Below are positions 20,144 to 29,229 of a stretch of DNA of 64,000 nucleotides, piece by piece. Source of the stretch: Micromonospora sp. MA102 (lineage in GTDB: Bacteria > Actinomycetota > Actinomycetes > Mycobacteriales > Micromonosporaceae). Numbering within the stretch: position 1 is the stretch's first letter; every line of letters begins with the position of its first letter. The position numbers and the translations under genes were made by a program. The notes under the pieces are model-generated. The model searched no databases. It was not told the origin of the DNA and worked only from the letters and a program-made list of their open reading frames with translations. Location of the stretch: positions 186,001 through 250,000 of the forward strand of contig NZ_JAMWEG010000004.1 in assembly GCF_025460765.1 (NCBI RefSeq). The letters run 5' to 3'.

Positions 20144-21334
20144 TCAGTTGGCCTCGACCAGCGGGAGGGACTTCCCGACACCGCCGCCCGGCAGGGCGAT
20201 GGAGGAGAAGTGCGAGACCACGCGGTCGTCGCTCGGGTCGTCGGCCGGGGTGCGGTGCACCGCGAGCCGGTTGTAGAGGGTGTCCCGCTGCGCGGGGATG
20301 CGGTCCGCGGTGCGGATCATCGAGATCAGCTCGTGCAGGTTCGAGCGGTGCCGGGCGCCGGCCGAGGAGATGACGTTCTCCTCCAGCATGATCGAGCCGA
20401 GGTCGTCCACCCCCATGTGCAGGGCGAGCTGGCCGACGTCCTTGCCGGTGGTCAGCCACGACGCCTGCAGGTGCGGCACCGTCTCGAAGAAGAGCCGGGC
20501 CACCGCGACCAGCCGCAGGTACTCCAGCGTGGTCGCCTGGGTGCGGCCCTTCAGGTGGTTGTTCTCCGGCTGGTACGTCCACGGGATGAACGCGCGGAAG
20601 CCGCCGGTGCGGTCCTGCACGTCGCGGATCATCCGCAGGTGCTCGATCCGCTCGGCGTGGGTCTCGCCGGTGCCCATCATCATGGTCGCGGTCGACTCGA
20701 GGCCCTGCCGGTGCGCCAGCTCCATGACCTCCAGCCAGCGCGCACCCGACTCCTTGAGCGGCGCGATGGCGCGGCGCGGCCGGTCCGGCAGCATCTCGGC
20801 GCCCGCGCCCGCGATCGAGTCCAGCCCGGCGGCCTTGATCCGGGCGATGGCCTCGTCCAGGCTCACCCCGGAGACCTTGGCCATGTGCAGGATCTCGCTC
20901 GGGCCGATCGAGTGGATGACGAGCTGCGGGTACGCCTGCTTGACCGCGGAGAACAGCTCCTCGTAGTACTCCACGCCGTAGTCCGGGTGGTGGCCGCCCT
21001 GGAGCATCACCTGGGTGGCGCCCAGCTCGACCGCCTCGCCGCAGCGGCGCAGGATCTCCTCGGTCGGGTGGGTCCAGCCGTCCTGGTGCTTGGGGGCCCG
21101 GTAGAAGGCGCAGAACTTGCACGCCGTCACGCAGACGTTCGTGTAGTTGATGTTGCGGTCGATCAGGTAGGTGACGATGTTGTCCGGGTAGCGCCGCCGG
21201 CGCACCGCGTCCGCCGCCTCGCCCAGCCCGTGGAAGGGCGCCTCGGTGTAGAGCAGCAGGGCCTCCTCGGGCGTGATCCGCCCGCCGTCCGCGCCGCGCT
21301 GCAGGATGTCGTCGATCTCCCGGCTCACCGTCAC
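20144..21334 (-). CDS. mqnC: Cyclic dehypoxanthine futalosine synthase
   Basis: Radical-SAM enzyme of the futalosine menaquinone pathway that cyclises dehypoxanthine futalosine. It has 396 residues. The cluster motif CVTACKFCAFYR sits near residue 67, and conserved family stretches include GGHHPDYGVEYYEELF and PWTYQPENNHLKGR. The start is GTG at 21334 with a weak ribosome site; an in-frame GTG two codons later is an alternative. It is transcribed alone here, ending at the hairpin downstream. Its companion MqnE is at 46-47 kb and MqnA at 28-29 kb. Confidence 0.95.
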   Translation of the reverse strand: MTVSREIDDILQRGADGGRITPEEALLLYTEAPFHGLGEAADAVRRRRYPDNIVTYLIDRNINYTNVCVTACKFCAFYRAPKHQDGWTHPTEEILRRCGEAVELGATQVMLQGGHHPDYGVEYYEELFSAVKQAYPQLVIHSIGPSEILHMAKVSGVSLDEAIARIKAAGLDSIAGAGAEMLPDRPRRAIAPLKESGARWLEVMELAHRQGLESTATMMMGTGETHAERIEHLRMIRDVQDRTGGFRAFIPWTYQPENNHLKGRTQATTLEYLRLVAVARLFFETVPHLQASWLTTGKDVGQLALHMGVDDLGSIMLEENVISSAGARHRSNLHELISMIRTADRIPAQRDTLYNRLAVHRTPADDPSDDRVVSHFSSIALPGGGVGKSLPLVEAN

Positions 21335-21580
21335 GTACCCGAGGGTACGCCGCTGTGACGCCGACCCGGCCAGGGGTGCTCGACGGTGTGACGGCCCTCC
21401 GCCCGCCTCAAGGGCTGGCCACCGCGAGACCGAGCCTTCGCGACGTCCAACAATCGGCCGGTCGTAGGTGACGAACGCGACGAAGTCGGCGCCGGTCCGC
21501 GACGTCCACCGAACGGGACAACAGAGCCGCTGATCCTGGCCTATCGTGCGGTGCTCTCAGACTTCGATCAAGGAAGAGTC

Positions 21581-22258
21581 GTGACCGCACCCTTCGCCAA
21601 TCCCCCGCAGGTCCCGCCCGTGCCCCAGCCGGCGGCCTGGCCCGGCGCCGCCCTCGCCTGCCGCTGCTGCGGCTCGGTCCCCGCGATCAAGGGGACGCTC
21701 CACGGGCACCAGGGCTTCCTCCTCTTCATGCGTACGCTCACCCAGCGCGGCCCGTTCTGCCGGTCGTGCGGCATCGCCCTCTGCCGGGACCTGAGCGCGA
21801 AGACGCTCTGGCAGGGCTGGTGGGGGCCCATCTCGATGATCATCACGCCGCTGGTCCTCATCGGGAACCTGGTCACCCGGGTTCGGCTCGGCCGCCTCGG
21901 CGAGCCGGTGCCGGGCGCTCCAGGCACGCCCGCGACGCCGGGCCGGCCCGTGTTCCGCCGGGCGGCGGTGTTCGGTCTCGGCATCCCCGTGGCGATCGCC
22001 TTCGCCGTCGGCTGGTCGATCTCCAGTGACCCGTCCTACGCCGACGTCGGTTCCTGCGTCAGCGCCTCCGGCCTGAGCACCGACCCGTTCGTCAACGTCG
22101 TCGACTGCGGCGACCAGTCGGCCACCTACGTCATCGTCGGCAAGGTCGAGGACACCACCGACGACGCCCAGTGCGAGCGGTTCTCCAATGCGGTCGCGGC
22201 CTACACCGAACGGGACGGGTCGGAGGAACTCCTGCTCTGCCTCGGCGCGAACCGCTGA
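21581..22258 (+). CDS. Membrane protein with N-terminal zinc-ribbon-like motif
   Basis: 225-residue protein of unknown function. After a Pro/Ala-rich N-terminus there are two Cys pairs, CRCCG and CRSCG, about 45 residues apart, which could form a zinc ribbon. Two hydrophobic segments follow (near ISMIITPLVLIGNLV and VFGLGIPVAIAFAVGWSI). The C-terminal about 75 residues, which should be outside the cell, contain three cysteines (GSCVSAS, VVDCGDQ, DAQCERF). This tail resembles small LppU-like domains of actinobacterial membrane proteins. The GTG at 21581 is chosen because AAGGAAGAG lies upstream; the frame could start earlier at 21551. Confidence 0.7.
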   Translation: MTAPFANPPQVPPVPQPAAWPGAALACRCCGSVPAIKGTLHGHQGFLLFMRTLTQRGPFCRSCGIALCRDLSAKTLWQGWWGPISMIITPLVLIGNLVTRVRLGRLGEPVPGAPGTPATPGRPVFRRAAVFGLGIPVAIAFAVGWSISSDPSYADVGSCVSASGLSTDPFVNVVDCGDQSATYVIVGKVEDTTDDAQCERFSNAVAAYTERDGSEELLLCLGANR

Positions 22259-22268
22259 CGGTCACCGC

Positions 22269-22307
22269 CGCGTGCCGGTCCCGCTTCCGGGCCGGAACCG
22301 GCACGCG
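22269..22307. terminator. Convergent terminator between the zinc-ribbon gene and paaE
   Basis: An 11-base inverted repeat (CGCGTGCCGGT and its complement) encloses a nested hairpin TTCCGGGCCGGAA. It sits between two convergent genes and could serve both strands. Confidence 0.7.
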
Positions 22308-22315
22308 CGTGTCGG

Positions 22316-23425
22316 TCAGGCGTCGTAGTCGACCGTGAGCTTGTCGGTGACCGGGCTGGACTGGCAGGTGAGGACGTAGCCCGCGGCCACCTCGTCCGGC
22401 TCCAGCGCGTAGTTGCGAGCCATGATCACCTCGCCGGCGACCAGCTTGGCCTTGCAGGTCGAGCAGACCCCGCCCTTGCAGGCGTACGGGAGTTCGCCGC
22501 GGACCTTGAGCGCGGCGTCCAGCACCCGCTCGTCGCGGCCCATGGTGAAGTTCGACGAGCGCCCGTCCAGCACGATGGTCACCTCGGCGCCGGCGCCGGG
22601 CTCGTCCGTCGGGCGGCGGATCGGCTCCGGCGGCGCGTCGACGTGGAACAGCTCGGCGTGCACGGCCGAGTCGGGCACGTCCCGGTCGGCGAACACCGCC
22701 TTGGCGTCCACCACCATCCCGTAGGGGCCGCAGAGGAACCACTCCTCGATCGCCTCGCCGGGGACGACCGTGTCGAGCAGCCGGGTCAGCCGGTCGGCGT
22801 CGATCCGCCCGGAGAGCAGCGCCGACTCGCCCATCTCCCGGGAGAGCACGTGCACGAGGTGCAGCCGGGTCGGCCACCGGTCCTTCAGGTCGGCCAGTTC
22901 CTCGGCGAACATCACCGTGTTCGCCGTGCGGTTCCCGTACACCAGGGTGAAGGTGCTGGCCGGTTCGATGGACAGCGCGGTCGCGACCAGCGAGAGCACC
23001 GGGGTGATGCCGGAACCGGCGACCACCGCGCCGTAGTGGCGGACGCGGTCCGGGGCGAACGCCGAGGTGAAGTGGCCGAGCGGGGGCAGCACCTCGACGG
23101 TGTCGCCGCCGCGCAGGGCGCCGCAGGCGTACGCGGAGAAGGCGCCGCCGGGAACCTCGCGCACCCCGATCCGCAGCCGGCCGTGCCGGGACAGCTCGTC
23201 GGGGGTCGAGCAGATCGAGTACGACCGCCGCACGTCCGTGCCGTCCGCCCCGACCCGCCGGACCGTGAGGTGCTGCCCGGCGGAGAACGCGAACGTCTCC
23301 CGCAGCTCCTCGGGCACGGCGAAGGTGATCGCCACGGCATCGTCGGTGAGCCGGTCGACGGCGGCGACGGGCAGCGGGTGGAAGGCCGGCCGGCGACGGA
23401 CCGGTCGGGTGATCGTGACAGTCAC
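22316..23425 (-). CDS. paaE: Phenylacetyl-CoA epoxidase reductase subunit
   Basis: Electron-transfer subunit that passes NADPH electrons to the PaaA di-iron site. It has 369 residues from the GTG at 23425, which overlaps the paaD stop. It shows a ferredoxin-reductase domain with the FAD motif RRSYSICS, a nucleotide-binding region GSGITPVLSL and CGPYGM. The C-terminal plant-type [2Fe-2S] domain has CKGGVCSTC and a fourth cysteine in LTCQSSP. It is the last gene of the paaABCDE operon. Confidence 0.94.
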   Translation of the reverse strand: MTVTITRPVRRRPAFHPLPVAAVDRLTDDAVAITFAVPEELRETFAFSAGQHLTVRRVGADGTDVRRSYSICSTPDELSRHGRLRIGVREVPGGAFSAYACGALRGGDTVEVLPPLGHFTSAFAPDRVRHYGAVVAGSGITPVLSLVATALSIEPASTFTLVYGNRTANTVMFAEELADLKDRWPTRLHLVHVLSREMGESALLSGRIDADRLTRLLDTVVPGEAIEEWFLCGPYGMVVDAKAVFADRDVPDSAVHAELFHVDAPPEPIRRPTDEPGAGAEVTIVLDGRSSNFTMGRDERVLDAALKVRGELPYACKGGVCSTCKAKLVAGEVIMARNYALEPDEVAAGYVLTCQSSPVTDKLTVDYDA

Positions 23426-23901
23426 AGCGCCTTCAGGTGGTCGAAGGGTTCGGAGCAGGAGCGGCAGCGCCACAGGGCCTTGCACGCGGTGGACCCGAAC
23501 CGGCTGACCTGCTCGGTCTCCGGGGAGCCGCAGCGCGGGCAGCGGACGGCCAGGGTCAGCGGGACGACGCCACCGCCCCGGGCCGCCGGCGCGGGCGGGG
23601 CGATGCCGGCGGCGGCCAGCTTGGCCCGGCCGCCCTCGGAGATCCAGTCGGTGCTCCACGCCGGGGCGTAGACGGTGCGGACCTCGGCCTCCGGGTGACC
23701 GGCGGCGGCGAGCGCGCGGCGGATGTCGGCCCGGATGACGTCCATGGCCGGGCAGCCGGTGTAAGTGGGGGTGATCGTGACGACCACCCGGCCCGTGCCG
23801 GGATCCTCGTCGACCGACCGCAGGATGCCCAGCTCGTCGATGGTGACGACCCGGATCTCCGGGTCCACCACCGCCGCCACGGCCTCCCTCGGGCTGCTCA
23901 C
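23422..23901 (-). CDS. paaD: Phenylacetate degradation protein PaaD (MIP18/SufT-like, iron-sulfur maturation)
   Basis: 159-residue protein. The N-terminal two thirds is a MIP18/DUF59 domain, with VDPEIRVVTIDELGILRSV and the TPTYTGCPAMDVI cysteine motif. The C-terminal part has a zinc-ribbon arrangement with CPRCG and CRSC. In characterised systems it is needed for maturation of the epoxidase and is not itself catalytic. It starts at GTG 23901, overlapping the paaC stop by four bases. Confidence 0.93.
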   Translation of the reverse strand: MSSPREAVAAVVDPEIRVVTIDELGILRSVDEDPGTGRVVVTITPTYTGCPAMDVIRADIRRALAAAGHPEAEVRTVYAPAWSTDWISEGGRAKLAAAGIAPPAPAARGGGVVPLTLAVRCPRCGSPETEQVSRFGSTACKALWRCRSCSEPFDHLKAL

Positions 23902-24632
23902 CAGCGTGCCCCCGGGTGGGCGCGGTGCAGCACCTGCATCTCGGCCAGCAGGTAGGAGAGGTGTTCGGTGTGGACGCCGTCCCGGCCGCCGCCCGGCGCC
24001 CAGCCGCCGGCGGGCCGGGTCAGCGTCGCCTCGTCGAGCACCGCGGACACGACGGCGTCGAAGTCGGCGCGCAGGGTGGCCGGGTCGACCGGCGCCGCCG
24101 GGTCCGCGGTGAACAGCTCGTGGGTGTACGGCCAGACCTGGTCGACCGCGTCCTGCATGCGCCGGTGCGACTCCTCGGTGCCGTCGCCGAGCCGCTTCAC
24201 CCAGAGCGAGGCGTGGTCCAGGTGGTACGCCGACTCCTTGCGCGCCTTCGCCCCGATCGCGGCCAGCCGCTCGTCGGCGCACCCGCTCAGCGCGGTGTAG
24301 AGCGGGAGCTGGTAGGCGGCCAGGAAGAACAGCTTCGCCATGGTCACGCCGAAGTCGCCGTTGGGCAGCTCGACCAGGAGGCGGTTGCGGAACTCCCGGT
24401 CGCCGCGCAGGTAGGCCAGCGCGTCCTCGTCCCGGCCGGCGCCCTCCAGCTCGCCCGCGTAGGTGAGCAGGAGGCGGGCCGCGCCGAGCTGGTCCAGGGC
24501 GATGTTGGCCAGCGCGACGTCCTCCTCCATCTCCGGTGCGCGGGAGGTCCACTCGCCGAGCCGCTGCGCCGCGATCAGCGCGTCGTCGCCCAGGCCGAGG
24601 GTGAAGTCGAACAGCTCGCTCGGCTCGCTCAC
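23898..24632 (-). CDS. paaC: Phenylacetyl-CoA epoxidase structural subunit PaaC
   Basis: 244-residue ferritin-like protein that pairs with PaaA and stabilises the catalytic complex. Conserved features are DDALIAAQRLGEW near the N-terminus, ALANIALDQLGAARLL, and HLDHASLWVKRLGDGT. It lacks the full set of di-iron ligands, as expected for PaaC. The start is GTG at 24632, overlapping the paaB stop. Confidence 0.94.
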   Translation of the reverse strand: MSEPSELFDFTLGLGDDALIAAQRLGEWTSRAPEMEEDVALANIALDQLGAARLLLTYAGELEGAGRDEDALAYLRGDREFRNRLLVELPNGDFGVTMAKLFFLAAYQLPLYTALSGCADERLAAIGAKARKESAYHLDHASLWVKRLGDGTEESHRRMQDAVDQVWPYTHELFTADPAAPVDPATLRADFDAVVSAVLDEATLTRPAGGWAPGGGRDGVHTEHLSYLLAEMQVLHRAHPGARW

Positions 24633-24949
24633 AGGTGCGCCACCCCGTCCGGCACCTCGTAGAAGGTGGGGTGGCGGTAGACCTTGTCGGCCGCCGGGTC
24701 GAAGAAGGCGTCCTTCTCGTCCGGGCTGGACGCGGTGATCGCGCTCGCCGGCACCACCCAGATCGAGACGCCCTCCTGACGCCGGGTGTAGAGGTCGCGG
24801 GCGTTGCGCAGGGCCAACTCCGCGTCGGGGGCGTGCAGGCTGCCGACGTGGGTGTGTGACAGCCCGCGCCGCGCGCGCACGAAGACCTCCCACAGCGGTG
24901 AGTGATCCTTTGCGCCCGGCTGACCGGTTCGCTCGCTGCGCTCGCTCAC
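24629..24949 (-). CDS. paaB: Phenylacetyl-CoA epoxidase subunit PaaB
   Basis: Small subunit (106 residues) of the ring-epoxidising complex; it bridges PaaAC heterodimers in known structures. The conserved core begins at [20 protein letters not shown] and ends with [13 protein letters not shown]. The first about 15 residues ([12 protein letters not shown]) do not look like the family and are encoded by a copy of a dispersed repeat, which supplies the GTG start itself. That start overlaps the paaA stop by four bases. Confidence 0.94.
   Translation of the reverse strand: MSERSERTGQPGAKDHSPLWEVFVRARRGLSHTHVGSLHAPDAELALRNARDLYTRRQEGVSIWVVPASAITASSPDEKDAFFDPAADKVYRHPTFYEVPDGVAHL
24922..24949. repeat. 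Dispersed repeat copy C at the paaA/paaB junction
   Basis: Read on the minus strand this begins GTGAGCGAGCGCAGCGAGCG and continues AACCGGTC. It shares GTGAGCG and GCGAACCGG with the copy at 45538-45583. It is fully contained in the coding region of paaB and includes that gene's start codon. Confidence 0.55.
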
Positions 24950-26010
24950 GCCGCCACCTTCTCCTTGTTCCGCTGCTTCGCCGCGTACGCCGCGGCGGCC
25001 TCCCGCACCCAGGCGCCGTCGGAGTGGGCCCGCCGCCGGTGCTCCATCCGCTGCCGGTTGCACGGCCCGTTGCCCTTGATCACCTGCATCAGCTCGTCGT
25101 AGTCGGGCTGGGTGTAGTCGTAGGACTGCCGCTGCTCGTTCCAGCGCAGGTCCGGGTCGGGGATGGCGAGACCGAGGATCTCCGCCTGCTGCACGCACAT
25201 GTCGACGAAGCGCTGGCGCAGCTCGTCGTTGGAGAAGCGCTTGATCTTCCAGGCCATCGACTGGGCGCTGTGCGTCGAGTCTCCGTCCGGCGGGCCGAAC
25301 ATGGCCAGTGACGGGTACCACCAGCGGTCCACCGCGTCCTGGGCCATGGCCTTCTGCTCGGGGGTGCCGTGGGCCATGGTGTGCAGGATCTCGTAGCCCT
25401 GGCGCTGGTGGAACGACTCCTCCTTGCAGACCCGGATCATCGCCCGGGCGTAGGGGCCGTAGGAGCAGCGGCACAGCGGCACCTGGTTGACGATCGCCGC
25501 GCCGTCCACGAGCCAGCCGATCGCGCCCACGTCGGCCCAGGTCAGGGTCGGGTAGTTGAAGATCGAGCTGTACTTCTGCCGGCCGTCGATCAGCAGCTCG
25601 ACCAGCTCGTCCCGGCTGACGCCGAGCGTCTCCGCCGCGGCGTAGAGGTAGAGACCGTGCCCGGCCTCGTCCTGCACCTTGGCCAGCAGGATCGCCTTGC
25701 GCTTGAGCGAGGGGGCGCGGCTGATCCAGTTCCCCTCCGGCTGCATGCCGATGATCTCGGAGTGCGCGTGCTGGGCGATCTGCCGGATCAGCGTCTTCCG
25801 GTACGCCTCCGGCATCCAGTCGCGCGGCTCGATCTTCTGGTCCGCGTCGATCACGTCCGTGAAGTACGCCGCGAAGTCCTCGTCGGGCGCCGGTCCGCCG
25901 CGCCGGGCGCGTGCCGCCGCCTCGCGCAGCGCGGCCTCCGCCGCCTCCACCTCGCCGAGCAGGCCGCCGCCCGGGCCGTCCTCGGGCGGGGCGAAGTCGT
26001 TGCCATACAT
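24946..26010 (-). CDS. paaA: Phenylacetyl-CoA epoxidase catalytic subunit PaaA
   Basis: Di-iron oxygenase subunit that epoxidises the aromatic ring of phenylacetyl-CoA, the committed step of aerobic phenylacetate breakdown. It has 354 residues. Iron ligands are visible in the DEAGH and EESFH motifs, with the conserved loop [19 protein letters not shown]. The ATG at 26010 lacks a clear ribosome site; the longer in-frame reading back to 26259 is not family-like. It is first in the operon. No paaK or other pathway genes lie in this window. Confidence 0.95.
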   Translation of the reverse strand: MYGNDFAPPEDGPGGGLLGEVEAAEAALREAAARARRGGPAPDEDFAAYFTDVIDADQKIEPRDWMPEAYRKTLIRQIAQHAHSEIIGMQPEGNWISRAPSLKRKAILLAKVQDEAGHGLYLYAAAETLGVSRDELVELLIDGRQKYSSIFNYPTLTWADVGAIGWLVDGAAIVNQVPLCRCSYGPYARAMIRVCKEESFHQRQGYEILHTMAHGTPEQKAMAQDAVDRWWYPSLAMFGPPDGDSTHSAQSMAWKIKRFSNDELRQRFVDMCVQQAEILGLAIPDPDLRWNEQRQSYDYTQPDYDELMQVIKGNGPCNRQRMEHRRRAHSDGAWVREAAAAYAAKQRNKEKVAA

Positions 26011-26380
26011 GAGGCCAGTGTTACAGCTCGCGCCCAATGACACCAGAGGGTGTAATAGGTTTCCCGCCCCACCTTCTGTCACCGACCGACCGCTTCGAGT
26101 GACAGCGCTTGACCTGCGCAAACGTTGTGACCTCGGCCACGTGCCGAAGATGAATCCCCACAAGAGCGGCATAGCGGTCCAATGTCCCGCCTTCACGGCG
26201 AGTTGCCGGGCCTGGGGATCTGGCATCCGGCCTGTCCGGAAGTAGACTTCGCCCGGCACACCGATCGGCTGCTGACGATCGCCACGGCTCCAGGCCCTCT
26301 CCCCCGGCCTCGGCGATCAGGCCGAAACACCTTCGGAAGCGCCGGTCCCCCCGGCCAGACAACCTGGAGTTCACCCACTC
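26011..26380. promoter_or_regulatory. Divergent regulatory region paaA / beta-lactamase-like genes
   Basis: 370 bases without a gene between divergent transcripts. Near paaA there is an inverted repeat ACACC-AGAG-GGTGT at 26040-26053, a candidate operator for a phenylacetate regulator. A TAGACT hexamer at 26243-26248 could be a plus-strand -10 box. Neither is confirmed. Confidence 0.4.
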
Positions 26381-27337
26381 ATGCGACCTCGCGTGACCAT
26401 GGTGCTCGCCATCGTGGCGGTCCTCATCGGCGGCGGCATGCTGGTCCCCGCCGCGTACGCCAAGCTCTCCGGCGGCGAAAGCCTGGGCGGCATCGGCGGT
26501 GGTGTGGCGCAGGTTCCCGCGCCCGCGCCGACCGCGCCTCCGGAGCCGACGCTGGCCGCCGGGCCGGTCTCGGTGAATTTCAAGGGCAAGTTCTTCTCCT
26601 GGGCGCTGATGGACCGGAAGACCGGCAAGATCAGCGGTGCGCCGAACATGACCTCGACCAACTCGACCGAGTCGATGATCAAGGCGTGGATCGTCTCCGA
26701 CTACCTGCGCCAGCTCCGCGACAAGGCGCCCAGCGCGGCGCGCAAGAAGCAGGCCGAGACCGCCATCCGGGACAGCAACGACATCTCGGCCGAGGCGCTC
26801 TACAACGCCGGTGGCCGCAAGCCGGTGCTGATCCGGCTGATCAAGATGTGCAAGCTGACCGACACGAAGATTGAACCCACCAAGGCCAAGTGGGCGTACA
26901 CCCAGATGTCGCCGCGCGACGCGGTGCGCATGGGCGACTGCATCGGCGACGGCACCGCCGCCGGGCCCAAGTGGACGAAGTGGGTGTTGAACGAGATGGC
27001 TCACGTGCGCGGCGGCGTCAAGGACCAGAAGTCCGAGGCCGTCCAGGGCGGTCACTGGGGCATCGTCGACGGCCTGCCCGAATCGATCACGTCCCAGGGG
27101 CCGGTCAGCATCAAGAACGGCTTCACCATGCTCTGGGCCGACGGCCAGTGGCATGTCAACTGCCTCGCGGTGGCCGACGACTGGACCCTGGCGGTGATGA
27201 TGCGCTATCCCGGCGCCGGCGACCCGAAGACCCCCTCGTACGGTGCGAAGGTCTGCGCCAGCGTCGCCACCCAGCTGGTGACCCCGCAGCCGGGCGCCGC
27301 CCTCAAGGTGCCGCAGCAGCCGGTCGGGAAGCTCTGA
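26381..27337 (+). CDS. Secreted class A beta-lactamase-fold serine hydrolase (first of tandem pair)
   Basis: 318-residue protein with an N-terminal signal or anchor segment (VTMVLAIVAVLIGGGMLVPAAYA), a short Pro/Ala linker and a beta-lactamase-like domain. The active-site SxxK is Ser98-Met-Ile-Lys101. The second motif reads Ser132-Asn-Asp, and the third is Lys245-Asn-Gly instead of the usual KTG. A clear omega-loop glutamate was not found with confidence, although IEPTKAKW has a Glu near the expected place. Two cysteines (MCKL and DCIG) and NCLA match the paralogue. It overlaps the next gene by ATGA. Whether it hydrolyses beta-lactams or acts on peptidoglycan is open. Confidence 0.8.
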   Translation: MRPRVTMVLAIVAVLIGGGMLVPAAYAKLSGGESLGGIGGGVAQVPAPAPTAPPEPTLAAGPVSVNFKGKFFSWALMDRKTGKISGAPNMTSTNSTESMIKAWIVSDYLRQLRDKAPSAARKKQAETAIRDSNDISAEALYNAGGRKPVLIRLIKMCKLTDTKIEPTKAKWAYTQMSPRDAVRMGDCIGDGTAAGPKWTKWVLNEMAHVRGGVKDQKSEAVQGGHWGIVDGLPESITSQGPVSIKNGFTMLWADGQWHVNCLAVADDWTLAVMMRYPGAGDPKTPSYGAKVCASVATQLVTPQPGAALKVPQQPVGKL

Positions 27338-28275
27338 TGGCGGGCAGCCGGCGCCGGCCGGGCGGCGACCACCGCACGCTGACGTACAGCGCCATCGCCG
27401 TGATCCTGGTGGGCCTGGTGCTCGTCTCGCTCCGGTTCGTGCCGGGCTCACCGTTCCGCCCCACCGCCGCCTCGCACACCGGCACGGCGAGCGGCCGGTC
27501 CGCCGGTGCGCCCACCGACCGGAGCATCCGGGCCGAGCCGTCACCCTCGCCGTCGCTGGAGCCGCTGCCGTTCAAGGCCCAGGACCTCGACGGCCTCGGC
27601 ATCAAGGGCTGGTACTCCTGGGCCGTGCTGGACAAGCGGACCGGGAAGATCATCGGCTCGGCGAACATGAACGAGACCAGCACCACCGCATCAATGATCA
27701 AGTCCTGGGTTGTCGCCGACTACCTGCGCCGGAGCGCCGAGGCGGGCAAGACCCCGAGCGACGCGAAGCTGGACGACGCCACGCAGATCATCCGGGACAG
27801 CGACAACACCAGGGCGCAGGAGTTCTACGAGAGCGTGGGCGGTTCGGCCTCGATCAAGCGGCTGATCTCGATCTGCAAGCTGACCGACAGCAAGGTCGCC
27901 AGCGACGGCGGCTGGAGCCGGACGATGCTGTCGCCTCGGGACACCGCGCGGCTCGGCCTCTGCATCGACGACGGCCGCGCCGCCGGGCCGAAGTGGACCA
28001 AGTGGCTGCTGAACGAGATGCGGCTGGTCCGCGGTGACGGCGACTTCGGCATCCGCAAGGCTTTCTCGGCCGCCGAACAGAAGCAGATCGCCATCAAGAA
28101 CGGGTGGATCGACCGGCAGAAGGAGCGGGAGTATCACGTCAACTGCCTTGCCATCGGCGACACCTGGACGATGGGCGTGATGGTCCAGACCCCGTTCAGC
28201 GCCGCGAGCTCCTGGCAGTACGGCATGGACGCCTGCGAGAAGATCACCGAGGCGCTGCGCGTCGACGCCACCTGA
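27337..28275 (+). CDS. Secreted class A beta-lactamase-fold serine hydrolase (second of tandem pair)
   Basis: 312-residue paralogue of the preceding protein, translationally coupled to it (ATGA). It has an N-terminal membrane segment (SAIAVILVGLVLVSLRFV) and a linker, then SxxK as Ser119-Met-Ile-Lys122, Ser155-Asp-Asn157, and Lys254-Asn-Gly256. The stretch between KLTDSKV and TMLSPRD lacks the omega-loop Glu needed for deacylation in class A beta-lactamases, so it may be a penicillin-binding or non-hydrolytic relative. The two proteins share blocks such as GPKWTKWLLNEM. The gene ends just before a strong terminator. Confidence 0.8.
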   Translation: MAGSRRRPGGDHRTLTYSAIAVILVGLVLVSLRFVPGSPFRPTAASHTGTASGRSAGAPTDRSIRAEPSPSPSLEPLPFKAQDLDGLGIKGWYSWAVLDKRTGKIIGSANMNETSTTASMIKSWVVADYLRRSAEAGKTPSDAKLDDATQIIRDSDNTRAQEFYESVGGSASIKRLISICKLTDSKVASDGGWSRTMLSPRDTARLGLCIDDGRAAGPKWTKWLLNEMRLVRGDGDFGIRKAFSAAEQKQIAIKNGWIDRQKEREYHVNCLAIGDTWTMGVMVQTPFSAASSWQYGMDACEKITEALRVDAT

Positions 28276-28288
28276 TCCCACCCGCTGC

Positions 28289-28332
28289 GCGAAGCGGCGG
28301 TGTCCCGGTCGCCCGGGGCACCGCCGCTTCGC
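28289..28332. terminator. Convergent terminator after the beta-lactamase-like pair
   Basis: A 14-base perfect inverted repeat (GCGAAGCGGCGGTG at 28289 and its complement at 28319) encloses a smaller CCCGG/CCGGG hairpin. It lies between convergent genes and can act in both directions. Confidence 0.8.
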
Positions 28333-28344
28333 CGTGCAAGGGCG

Positions 28345-29229
<885 letters not shown>

